DNA from: Rikenellaceae bacterium
GTDB taxonomy: Bacteria > Bacteroidota > Bacteroidia > Bacteroidales > UBA932
DNA length: 12,639 bases
Assembly: GCA_900769735.1 (NCBI GenBank)
Contig: CAAGHY010000026.1
Span: 1 to 12,639, forward strand
Reading direction: 5' to 3'
Made by a program: the position numbers and the translations under genes. How positions within the stretch are numbered: position 1 is the stretch's first letter; the number at the start of each line of letters is the position of its first letter. Under the pieces are notes generated by a model. The model did no database searches and had not been told where the DNA came from. It was given only the letters and a program-made list of their open reading frames with translations. Of this stretch, positions 6,223-12,560 are shown in pieces.

Positions 6223-7404
6223 ATGAACTTAAAAACTATGGCCTGCACTATTGCAGCCGCAACAACAATGGGAACTATGATTTCTTGTTCAAGCCCCGCT
6301 CCTACCAAGGATGAGATTGCAGTTCAGAAACTGGATTCTCTATTTACTGAAAGATACTCACCTCAACCTAATCCGGGTGGTACAGTACTTATTATGAAAG
6401 GTGATTCAATCCTTTATGAGAACAGCTGGGGTATTGCTGATACCGAGCTTAACACAAAGATTGACGGCAACACTTTCTTCAACATTGCTTCTGTTTCAAA
6501 ACAGTTCACTGCTGTTGCAATCATGAAATTGCACGAAGAGGGCAAACTTGACATTTACAAGAGTATTTATGATGTTGCTCCAAGCGTAAACAAATTCCTT
6601 CCAAAGAAAGCGAAACCTTTCTCAGACATCAGAGTTATAGACCTTATGGCACACTCTTCGGGTATTCCTGATGCAAGACCACGTTCAGACCGCAACTTTA
6701 CCCTTACCGCTACAGATATGGAGAGCTTGCAGTATATGAAAGATCTTAAAGAGCTTAACTTTACCCCTGGTACAGAGTACGAGTATATGAACCCTACTTT
6801 CCAGCTTCTATATGTAATGATTGAGGCTGCCAGCGGAATGCCATTTGAGCAGTATATGAGAGAGCAGATCTTTACCCCTGCAGGTATGGAGGAGACCCTT
6901 TATTTCCAGGCAGACAGGGAGATTCCTAGAATGGCACACGGTTATGTAACTGAGGATGACGATGCTCCAGCAGAGACAAAACAGTTCCGCCAGTACGATT
7001 ACGGCGAGGAGACCTTCTTTGCAACCAAAGCAGACGGCGGTATCTACACTTCAATCAACGAGTTTGTACAGTGGGAGAAAGCCCTAAGAAACAACTTGTT
7101 CATGTCTGAGAAAATGACAGCTGAGGCTCACGGCCCTGTAACCAAAATCACAGGCAGCACATTCAGCTCATACCAGAACAGACCTAACACTTCATACGGT
7201 TACGGCTGGTTCATTGAGGACAACCCTGGCATGCCAAGAAAAGTTTACCACACTGGTGACAACGGCGGATTCCAGATCTACGCAGGCCGCTTCCCAGAGA
7301 AAGAGGTACTTATGCTTGTATTTGAGAACCGCAACGACCACAGCCGCTGGAAAATGGTTGAGAAACTTGACGCAATTGCAAAAGAGGCTGGTTGGTTGGA
7401 TTAA
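6223..7404 (+). CDS. Serine hydrolase lipoprotein, class C beta-lactamase / PBP fold
   Basis: This 393-residue protein has a short hydrophobic N terminus ending in MISC with Cys22, a plausible lipobox, so it is probably a lipoprotein exported to the periplasm or outer membrane. The three catalytic elements of the class C beta-lactamase/AmpH/EstB-type fold are present: SVSK (Ser90 to Lys93), the Tyr-x-Asn motif YMN (188-190) and HTG (343-345, in YHTGDNGGF). LMAHSSGIPD (141-150) and SYGYGWF (324-330) are further family blocks. The substrate cannot be read from the sequence: peptidoglycan stem peptides, D-amino-acid peptides or esters are all possible, and calling it a resistance gene would be unjustified. 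It is the last gene of the pyrD-cinA block and is followed by a strong hairpin terminator. It has no Shine-Dalgarno sequence. Confidence 0.9.
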   Translation: MNLKTMACTIAAATTMGTMISCSSPAPTKDEIAVQKLDSLFTERYSPQPNPGGTVLIMKGDSILYENSWGIADTELNTKIDGNTFFNIASVSKQFTAVAIMKLHEEGKLDIYKSIYDVAPSVNKFLPKKAKPFSDIRVIDLMAHSSGIPDARPRSDRNFTLTATDMESLQYMKDLKELNFTPGTEYEYMNPTFQLLYVMIEAASGMPFEQYMREQIFTPAGMEETLYFQADREIPRMAHGYVTEDDDAPAETKQFRQYDYGEETFFATKADGGIYTSINEFVQWEKALRNNLFMSEKMTAEAHGPVTKITGSTFSSYQNRPNTSYGYGWFIEDNPGMPRKVYHTGDNGGFQIYAGRFPEKEVLMLVFENRNDHSRWKMVEKLDAIAKEAGWLD

Positions 7405-7451
7405 TCCACATCCGTCCACAAAACACCTTTAAATCATGGACTGAATACTAT

Positions 7452-7490
7452 AAAAAGAGCTGTCATCACCCTTGATGACAGCTCTTTTTT
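7452..7490. terminator. Bidirectional Rho-independent terminator (hairpin family copy 1)
   Basis: The arms AGAGCTGTCATCA (7456-7468) and TGATGACAGCTCT (7473-7485) pair perfectly over 13 bases around a CCCT loop. An A run lies on the left (7452-7456) and a T run on the right (7485-7490), so the element can stop transcription from both sides. It ends the pyrD block (+) and, 3 bases after its last codon, the ABC/GntR operon (-). Confidence 0.92.
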
Positions 7491-7493
7491 CAT

Positions 7494-7835
7494 CTACATA
7501 TCTTTCAACGCGTCAAGCGGAATACCTAATAATCTCATTTTCTTCACTATTGCAGGAAGTTCATTTTTTAGGAATTCTTCCCTCTGCATCTGGAGTATTC
7601 TCTCCGGGGCATCCGGTGACACAAAGTACCCTATTCCCCTCTTGTTGTAAATCACTTCCATCCCCTGCAGGTGGTCATACACACGGGCAATGGTGTTTGG
7701 GTTTACTCCAAGAGAAATGCCCAACTCGCGCACTGAAAGGATCCTTTCATCGGGAAGATAATCTCCCTGAAGGATTTTCTCACAGATTGAGTCTGCAATC
7801 TGGAGGTATATTGGTTTGTTCTGATTGAAATCCAT
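7494..7835 (-). CDS. GntR-family regulator, YtrA subfamily
   Basis: This 113-residue protein has a winged HTH of the GntR type: KPIYLQIADSICEKILQGDYLP, LSVRELGISLGVNPNTIARV and the wing GIGYFV. A short helical C terminus of about 40 residues (PERILQMQREEFLKNELPAIV) takes the place of an effector domain, which defines the YtrA subfamily. These proteins usually control ABC exporter genes next to them, as here. An in-frame GTG at 7841 exists, but ATG 7835 is the better start: a GGAGG sits 5 bases before it and would overlap the GTG. The permease stop lies 12 bases upstream. The protein very probably binds the palindrome at 9428-9451 and represses its own operon. The inducing signal is unknown; in other bacteria it is often a cell-envelope antibiotic. 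Confidence 0.9.
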   Translation of the reverse strand: MDFNQNKPIYLQIADSICEKILQGDYLPDERILSVRELGISLGVNPNTIARVYDHLQGMEVIYNKRGIGYFVSPDAPERILQMQREEFLKNELPAIVKKMRLLGIPLDALKDM

Positions 7836-7839
7836 AAGC

Positions 7840-7846
7840 ACCTCCA
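7840..7846 (-). promoter_or_regulatory. Strong Shine-Dalgarno sequence deciding the GntR start
   Basis: On the - strand the sequence TGGAGGTGCTTATG places GGAGG 5 bases before ATG 7835. It follows directly on the permease stop codon, so the two genes are probably translationally coupled. Confidence 0.75.
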
Positions 7847-7847
7847 G

Positions 7848-8570
7848 TTATGATATTTGGATTTTCCTGATTCTCCACCAGGCAAGGATATAGAACAATA
7901 TTGCCACTGCAGAATATAAAATTATGGAGATATTTACCAGCATCTCACCCCTCATTTGCATAGCTTCCGCATCTGCATCGCCATATTCAAACAGATTTTC
8001 AAAAATATACCCGGTAATTACAGTTAACCAAAGGAATATAAGGATTAAAATGCACAACAAAGTTTTGCCGGGCGCTCCCTTTTTGAATAATGTATTTCCC
8101 AATATTGCTGCACCTGCAATGCAGAATAACCCCAATGCTCCCTTTGCAAGAAATCCATAATCCACAATTACTACAGAGCCATATTGTCCGCTGAACAATA
8201 AACATAAAAGGGTATCAAGGAGAAAAGTGCACAAAACAAATGCCGGCAGCATTGCGAGTGATGTCAGAACCATTCCTGCAAACTTCTCAAGCGAGGAAGC
8301 AGGCAACATCAGGAAAGATGTTCTCCCCTGTTTGTCCCTAAATGCAGAATAGATCTTGAATGGGGCAAAGAATGCAACAAAAATGGACATTACAGAATAC
8401 AAATCCAATCTCTGCCCGGCTGGGAAAGTATTTCCAAAATCCATTATCTGATGCAGCACGTGCGGAGTAATGAGCAGTACCAGAAACATTACACCAATTG
8501 CCGGCACCCTCATCTTAAAGTCATATCTTAGCACCTTAAGTAATCTCTCAAATGAAAATGTATTGTTCAT
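7848..8570 (-). CDS. ABC transporter permease, six membrane segments
   Basis: This 240-residue membrane protein has six likely helices, at about residues 24-43, 58-76, 98-126, 139-162, 170-190 and 210-232. The segment RTSFLMLPASSLEKF (83-97) after the second helix recurs in Bacteroidota permeases that pair with YtrA-type regulators, from memory of the family. The start is ATG 8570: an AGGAGG stands 7 bases upstream, inside the end of the ATPase gene. The longer open frame to 8666 would run through the ATPase C terminus and adds a basic, unrelated stretch. It lies 4 bases after the ATPase stop. It probably forms the membrane part of an exporter with that ATPase; the substrate is unknown. Confidence 0.85.
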   Translation of the reverse strand: MNNTFSFERLLKVLRYDFKMRVPAIGVMFLVLLITPHVLHQIMDFGNTFPAGQRLDLYSVMSIFVAFFAPFKIYSAFRDKQGRTSFLMLPASSLEKFAGMVLTSLAMLPAFVLCTFLLDTLLCLLFSGQYGSVVIVDYGFLAKGALGLFCIAGAAILGNTLFKKGAPGKTLLCILILIFLWLTVITGYIFENLFEYGDADAEAMQMRGEMLVNISIILYSAVAILFYILAWWRIRKIQIS

Positions 8571-8584
8571 AGTCTTACCTCCTC
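8571..8584 (-). promoter_or_regulatory. Shine-Dalgarno sequence of the permease, encoded by the last ATPase codons
   Basis: The ATPase ends AAG AGG AGG TAA (Lys-Arg-Arg-stop) and the permease ATG follows after GACT. The two arginine codons therefore make a consensus AGGAGG 7 bases before the ATG. Confidence 0.75.
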
Positions 8585-9411
8585 TTATTGTTGAACATAT
8601 CTTTAAACAACGCCTTATTCCCAAGGGCACAATTGAAAAGGACCTCAAGATCCACCGGTGTCTCAATTCCGGTAAAGTTCTGCCTTACTGTATAATATCC
8701 TCTCAAATCCTGCTGTACAAACAAGGCTCCTGAATCTTTCTCATTCTCAATAGTAAATGAAAGCTTGCCGGAAATCTCCTCAATGGAAGCGTTCATCACT
8801 ATTCCCTCCCTGTCCATAATGATTATTGGATCAATCAGGTTCTCCAGATCCTTTACCTGGTGGGTAGAGATGATTATCAGCTGGTCATCCGATGCATTTT
8901 CCGCAATCATTCTCCTCAACAGGGCCTTTGAAGGTATATCCAGGCCATTGCTGGGCTCATCCATAATAAGGATCTCAGTCTGCAAAGAAAGGGCAATTGC
9001 AATGATTCCCTTTTTCTGCTGTCCAAGCGAGAGCTTGTTGAACTTTGCTTTTGGATTCACCCCAAATTCGCCAATAATCCTGTAAAATTTGTCTTTGGAA
9101 AAATTAGGGTAGAACTCTCCCAGCTGAAGTGCATATCTATCAATTTCAAGATTTTCACCAGAAAAATCCTCCGGTATATAGAAAATCTTCTCCAGGAAGG
9201 AAGGTGTTCTTCCAAATGAACTTTCACCTCCAGCCAAGCACTCTCCTGAATTCAATTTCAATAGTCCCGACAATACCTTCAATAGAGTACTTTTACCAAC
9301 TCCATTCTCTCCCAGAAGACCATAAATCTTCCCTTTCTCCAACTCCAGACATACGTTTTCAAACACATTATGCTTGCCGTATGAAAAACTTGCATTCTTT
9401 ATTGAAATCAT
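8575..9411 (-). CDS. ABC transporter ATP-binding protein
   Basis: This cytoplasmic ATPase of 278 residues has all nucleotide-binding motifs in order: Walker A GENGVGKST (34-42), signature LSLGQ (127-131, replacing LSGGQ), Walker B ILIMDEP (147-153), D-loop GLDIPSKA (156-163) and the switch His in STHQ (His184). The Q-loop region (about 78-85) has no clear Gln and reads YIPEDFSG. The C-terminal 70 residues are the extra segment common in exporter ATPases of this type. ATG 9411 is the first start after a well-formed promoter and has no Shine-Dalgarno sequence. It is the first gene of the ATPase-permease-GntR operon. The three-gene set resembles the Bacillus YtrA-type exporters, but homology alone does not give a substrate. 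Confidence 0.93.
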   Translation of the reverse strand: MISIKNASFSYGKHNVFENVCLELEKGKIYGLLGENGVGKSTLLKVLSGLLKLNSGECLAGGESSFGRTPSFLEKIFYIPEDFSGENLEIDRYALQLGEFYPNFSKDKFYRIIGEFGVNPKAKFNKLSLGQQKKGIIAIALSLQTEILIMDEPSNGLDIPSKALLRRMIAENASDDQLIIISTHQVKDLENLIDPIIIMDREGIVMNASIEEISGKLSFTIENEKDSGALFVQQDLRGYYTVRQNFTGIETPVDLEVLFNCALGNKALFKDMFNNKRR

Positions 9412-9427
9412 AATTTATATATTTAAT

Positions 9428-9451
9428 AGTGTATTAGTGTTGTAGTACACT
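9428..9451. promoter_or_regulatory. GntR/YtrA-type operator palindrome
   Basis: AGTGTATTA (9428-9436) and TAGTACACT (9443-9451) form an inverted repeat matching at 8 of 9 positions, with 6 bases between the arms. It starts one base after the -7 box and covers the expected start of transcription, ideal for repression. Its AGTGTA...TACACT form is like sites recalled for YtrA-subfamily regulators, and the operon encodes one. Confidence 0.7.
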
Positions 9452-9452
9452 G

Positions 9453-9483
9453 CAAATATATAAAGAGATTTTTATTATGCAAA
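9453..9483 (-). promoter_or_regulatory. Bacteroidota promoter of the ABC/GntR operon
   Basis: On the - strand TTTG (9483-9480) and TATATTTG (9460-9453) are separated by 19 bases, matching the TTTG / TAnnTTTG consensus in both boxes and spacing. This is the clearest promoter in the window. Confidence 0.75.
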
Positions 9484-9529
9484 AAAAATGGTGCACAAAT
9501 CAAAAAAAAAGTACGACAGAAAAGCAATG

Positions 9530-9564
9530 AAAAGAGCTGTCATCAAGGGCGATGACAGCTCTTA
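9530..9564 (-). terminator. Rho-independent terminator of the toxin-antitoxin operon (hairpin family copy 2)
   Basis: AAGAGCTGTCATC (9532-9544) pairs with GATGACAGCTCTT (9551-9563) over 13 bases with a 6-base loop. On the - strand it is followed by TTTT, 5 bases beyond the antitoxin stop. Its stem and loop match copy 1 read on the opposite strand, with one base different over about 30. Confidence 0.85.
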
Positions 9565-9568
9565 TTGT

Positions 9569-9946
9569 TTATTTAGCACCGTATGTACTTTCTTCTGGTT
9601 CATTAAGGAGAACATGGCGATCTGATTGACAGGCCCTATATCCTCCTGGAATCAATAAATCCCTTAATATACTGAACTCAAGGGCCTCTTCCAATTTGGC
9701 AATTGTTTCTAATGTAAGATTGTTCTTCCCTTTAAGAAGCATAGATATATGCTGTTGGGTACATCCAAGCTTTTCTGCCAACATTACTTGCGTTACCCCC
9801 ATTTCAGTCATTCTTTGCTTCACCTGTAAAGCAATCATTGCAGAATATATCAACCAATTGGCATTCTTTCTACGATATTCTGCATCCTCTTTCCATTTGC
9901 TTAGAGTGTTGCTTTTATACTTATTAAGAATATCTACTGTTCTCAT
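9569..9946 (-). CDS. XRE-family antitoxin (HigA-like)
   Basis: This 125-residue protein has a helical N-terminal lead-in of about 45 residues (SKWKEDAEYRRKNANWLIYS, then the first HTH helix) and a lambda-repressor-type HTH at about 51-75 (VTQVMLAEKLGCTQQHISMLLKGK), followed by NLTLETIAKLEEALE. This layout is common for antitoxins in Bacteroidota. It starts 2 bases after the toxin stop (TAATAATG), so translation is coupled. As in higBA systems the toxin gene comes first. It probably binds and neutralises the toxin and represses the shared promoter. The C-terminal 35 residues are not recognisable. A hairpin terminator follows the stop. Confidence 0.8.
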   Translation of the reverse strand: MRTVDILNKYKSNTLSKWKEDAEYRRKNANWLIYSAMIALQVKQRMTEMGVTQVMLAEKLGCTQQHISMLLKGKNNLTLETIAKLEEALEFSILRDLLIPGGYRACQSDRHVLLNEPEESTYGAK

Positions 9947-9948
9947 TA

Positions 9949-10494
9949 TTATCTGTGCATTAAATCATAGAAACCATCAATATCAAAAGCACCCTCTGAT
10001 ATTAAAAAATTTCTTACCTGTTCCAACTTATTCAGTTCAGCAAGAGTGTGTTCCCGCTCCTGCATTGTTCCAGTCAGTTTTATAGCTCCACCAGTTATCA
10101 GATATGCATTCTTCTGAAATCTGATAGCGTAAAGCCGTAGCCACGAATTATGTCTGTTGCACCTTTTCCCTTTAGCCTTCTCTTTTCCAAGGAGCACTTC
10201 AGAAGCGCGTAAATTATCCAAAGGCTTAAACAGTTTTTCCAATTCTTCAGATTCAACCGAATCCAAAATCAAGCATTCCAATTGATTTGCATCTGATATA
10301 GTGTCGTATATAGCTTGATTCAAATCTGTAATTCTGAAATAACTTGACAAATCACCTTTATTTCTAATAAAAAACTCCTTTAACCAATCAAGATCATACC
10401 ATCTCTCAAATGTCAGAGCCAAAATATTATCATTGTCTCCGTCATACCTTACAGCCCATAATCTGCCATCACCTGTAATATCATCAAATGTCAT
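9949..10494 (-). CDS. Putative RelE/HigB-like toxin with N-terminal extension
   Basis: This 181-residue protein belongs to a Bacteroidota family usually found just before an XRE antitoxin. The C-terminal third resembles the RelE/ParE/HigB core: WLRLYAIRFQKNAYLITGGAIKLTGTMQER (118-147) reads as two strands around a basic face (Arg120, Arg125, Lys139), followed by HTLAELNKLEQVRNFL. Residues 1-90, starting MTFDDITGDGRLWAVRYDGD, form an extra acidic and aromatic domain. Typical RelE-like toxins have only about 90-110 residues, so this is a long form. If the family follows its relatives, it would be a ribosome-dependent mRNA nuclease; this is inference. I chose ATG 10494 over the in-frame TTG at 10503. 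No Shine-Dalgarno sequence is clear. Confidence 0.65.
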   Translation of the reverse strand: MTFDDITGDGRLWAVRYDGDNDNILALTFERWYDLDWLKEFFIRNKGDLSSYFRITDLNQAIYDTISDANQLECLILDSVESEELEKLFKPLDNLRASEVLLGKEKAKGKRCNRHNSWLRLYAIRFQKNAYLITGGAIKLTGTMQEREHTLAELNKLEQVRNFLISEGAFDIDGFYDLMHR

Positions 10495-10513
10495 ACCCCA
10501 CAAATATTTTCAA

Positions 10514-10521
10514 CAAATATA
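10514..10521 (-). promoter_or_regulatory. Putative -7 box of the toxin-antitoxin operon
   Basis: On the - strand this is TATATTTG, a perfect TAnnTTTG match, 19 bases before the toxin ATG. A CTTG at 10545-10542, 20 bases upstream, is a near match for the -33 element. Confidence 0.5.
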
Positions 10522-10610
10522 AAAACAACTTTTATATTGTACAAGTTTTATGTGATACAAATTACATTAGGCAAGACATATATTTTAACATTCAAACAAG
10601 GACAAAATCT

Positions 10611-10648
10611 AAAAAAGAGCCATCACCAACTAGATGACAGCTCCTTTA
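10611..10648 (-). terminator. Rho-independent terminator of the dipeptidase/SDR operon (hairpin family copy 3, bulged)
   Basis: On the - strand GAGC-tgt-CATC pairs with GATGGCTC around an 8-base loop and runs into TTTTTT. The same stem sequence as copies 1 and 2 is recognisable, but three bases opposite the TGT are missing from one arm, leaving a 3-base bulge. It lies about 37 bases after the SDR stop. The whole gap 10495-10684 otherwise holds only the toxin promoter. Confidence 0.75.
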
Positions 10649-10684
10649 TAACTTTTCTCTTTAGAATTTCACCCAAACGGAGTC

Positions 10685-11446
10685 TTACAACTCCTTATGG
10701 AAAGTATATGAGTTTGCCTGAGCTGTAGGCATAATAACCATATCGTTGATGTTTACGTGAGGCGGACATTTTACCATATACAAAATAGCATCTGCCACAT
10801 CCATTGCAGTAAGTGGTGTGAAGCCTTTGTATACGTTGTCTGCGCGCTGCTGGTCACCTTTGAAGCGTACTACAGAGAATTCTGTCTCCACTGCACCGGG
10901 GCAAATCTGGGAGACGCGCACCTTGTAAGGAAGCAAGTCTATGCGCATTCCTTTTGTAAGGGCATCCACAGCGTGTTTGGTTGCACAATATACATTTCCG
11001 TTTGCGTATGCCTCTTTACCTGCAATTGAACACAAATTGATGATATGTCCGCTGCAGCGCTCTTTCATATAATTGGAAACCACACGGGTAACATAAAGCA
11101 AACCCTTTACATTGGTATCAATCATCCTCTCCCAGTCATCCACCACTCCATCCTGCACAGGATTGAGTCCCACTGCAAGACCTGCATTGTTTACCAACAC
11201 ATCTATGTTCTTCCAGTCATCGGGAAGATTGCCAAGATGTTTCTCAACTTCCTCCTGTGAACGGACATCAAATACCAATGGAAGCACTTTAAGACCATAC
11301 TCATTCTCAAGCTCAAATGCAAGTGTCTCAAGTCTGTCACCCCTGCGGCCTGTAATGATAAGTCTGTAACCCTCCTTTGCCAAAAGGGAAGCAACGGCCT
11401 CTCCTATTCCCGATGTAGCACCGGTTACCAAAGCAATCTTTCCCAT
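10685..11446 (-). CDS. Short-chain dehydrogenase/reductase, YdfG type
   Basis: This 253-residue classical SDR has the Rossmann motif TGATSGIG (8-15), the NADP-favouring TGRR (32-35), NNAG (86-89), and the catalytic Ser140, Tyr153 and Lys157 (YCATK). Characteristic blocks of E. coli YdfG are kept: IDVLVNNAGLAVGLNP, DDWERMIDTNVKGLLY, TEFSVVRFKGD and PPHVNINDMVIMP. YdfG oxidises L-allo-threonine, L-serine and related 3-hydroxy acids with NADP and can reduce malonic semialdehyde; the exact substrate here is not proven. Its ATG begins one base after the dipeptidase stop (TAATATG), so the two are cotranscribed and probably translationally coupled. No Shine-Dalgarno sequence is present. Confidence 0.9.
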   Translation of the reverse strand: MGKIALVTGATSGIGEAVASLLAKEGYRLIITGRRGDRLETLAFELENEYGLKVLPLVFDVRSQEEVEKHLGNLPDDWKNIDVLVNNAGLAVGLNPVQDGVVDDWERMIDTNVKGLLYVTRVVSNYMKERCSGHIINLCSIAGKEAYANGNVYCATKHAVDALTKGMRIDLLPYKVRVSQICPGAVETEFSVVRFKGDQQRADNVYKGFTPLTAMDVADAILYMVKCPPHVNINDMVIMPTAQANSYTFHKEL

Positions 11447-11447
11447 A

Positions 11448-12560
11448 TTACAATGTATAAGCTATGTTCTCAACCTCATTCATAACCCTCAAGAAGTTCT
11501 CACCAAGAATACATTTGATATCCTCATCAGAGTAACCTCTCAATTTCAACTCCTCAGTAATCACTCCAAATTTAGAAGCATCCTCCAAACCTGCAGGAGG
11601 TGACTCAATACCGTCAAAGTCAGAACCCAATCCTACGTGTTTCACACCTACAAGTTTCACAACGTGGTCAATATGGTCAACCAATACCTTATATGAAGGT
11701 CTTGGAGTTGAATACAAAGCCTCATAAGCTTTCTCATATCTCTCTTTACGGCGTTTGCAACGTGGATGCAACTGATAGTCAATCAAAGCTTCATCAAACT
11801 CATCACACAAATGGCCTGCAACTTTAGAGTACTCAGGATCAATGAATGAAGAGTAGAAATTGATCTGTATAACACCGCCCGCAGCAGCAAGATCCTTTAT
11901 CATCTGGTCTGTCATATTGCGCGGATGGTTGCACAAAGCCCTGCAGCAAGAGTGTGTTGCCACAATAGGAGCCTTTGAATATTTCAGGCAGTCATAGAAA
12001 GACTCATCTGAAAGGTGTGACACGTCAATCATCATACCCAATCTGTTCATAAGGGCAATAACCTCCTTACCAAACGGGCTCACTCCACCCCATCTCTTCT
12101 CTTTAGGTGCACAAGAATCACAAATCTCATTGTTGCCAGCGTGGGTAAGGGTCATATAACGTACACCCATCTTATAGAACAGTTTCAACAAAGAAAGGTC
12201 TTTCTGGATAGGCGAACCGTTCTCCAGGCCAATGAAGATGGCTGTTCTACCCTGAGCCTTAAGTTCACGTGCCTGACGCACTGTAGTTGCCAAGCCAACT
12301 TTCTTGGGATTCTCATCCACAACCTCGTGAGTAAGGGCAATCAGTTGAAGGGCACGGCGGGTAGCCTCATCGGGAGAAAGGGAATTTGAAGTATATGCTG
12401 CAAAGAAAACACCATCTACTCCACCCTCTTTAAGGCGGTCAAAATCTATGTGTCCAAGTTTGCGTCTTTTTGAAACATCCTGGCCTCTGATAATTGCAAG
12501 AGGGGTATCAGAATGTGAATCAAGCACAAAGGCCTCTTTGTGAAGTTCTGCTGCTGTCAT
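11448..12560 (-). CDS. Membrane-dipeptidase-family (M19) zinc dipeptidase
   Basis: This 370-residue metallopeptidase has the renal dipeptidase fold. Expected metal and active-site residues are visible: His16 and Asp18 in DSHSDTP (the family more often has DGHNDxP), the bridging Glu113 in IGLENG, His182 in DVSHLSD, His203 in ATHS and Asp314 in GSDFDG. The family block HPRN (212-215) is also present. M19 enzymes cleave dipeptides, in some cases with a D-amino acid at the C-terminal side. No signal peptide is visible, so the enzyme is probably cytoplasmic. The SDR follows after one base, which suggests a joint role in amino acid use, though this is inference. The 79 bases upstream hold only a weak -7 box (TATCTTTT on the - strand, 12607-12600) and no clear -33 element. 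Confidence 0.93.
   Translation of the reverse strand: MTAAELHKEAFVLDSHSDTPLAIIRGQDVSKRRKLGHIDFDRLKEGGVDGVFFAAYTSNSLSPDEATRRALQLIALTHEVVDENPKKVGLATTVRQARELKAQGRTAIFIGLENGSPIQKDLSLLKLFYKMGVRYMTLTHAGNNEICDSCAPKEKRWGGVSPFGKEVIALMNRLGMMIDVSHLSDESFYDCLKYSKAPIVATHSCCRALCNHPRNMTDQMIKDLAAAGGVIQINFYSSFIDPEYSKVAGHLCDEFDEALIDYQLHPRCKRRKERYEKAYEALYSTPRPSYKVLVDHIDHVVKLVGVKHVGLGSDFDGIESPPAGLEDASKFGVITEELKLRGYSDEDIKCILGENFLRVMNEVENIAYTL

Noticed and set aside
6223..7404. Beta-lactam resistance gene
   Set aside because: SxxK, YxN and HTG motifs define the fold only. Lipoprotein form and operon context fit a peptidase or esterase at least as well, so no resistance is claimed.
7472..7828. Open frame of 118 codons on the + strand opposite the GntR gene
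   Set aside because: It starts inside the terminator loop and runs antisense to a clear GntR protein; the translation is low-quality and motif-free.
8571..8666. Longer permease start with 32 extra residues
   Set aside because: It overlaps the ATPase C terminus out of frame, while the ATG at 8570 has a consensus ribosome binding site at the right distance.
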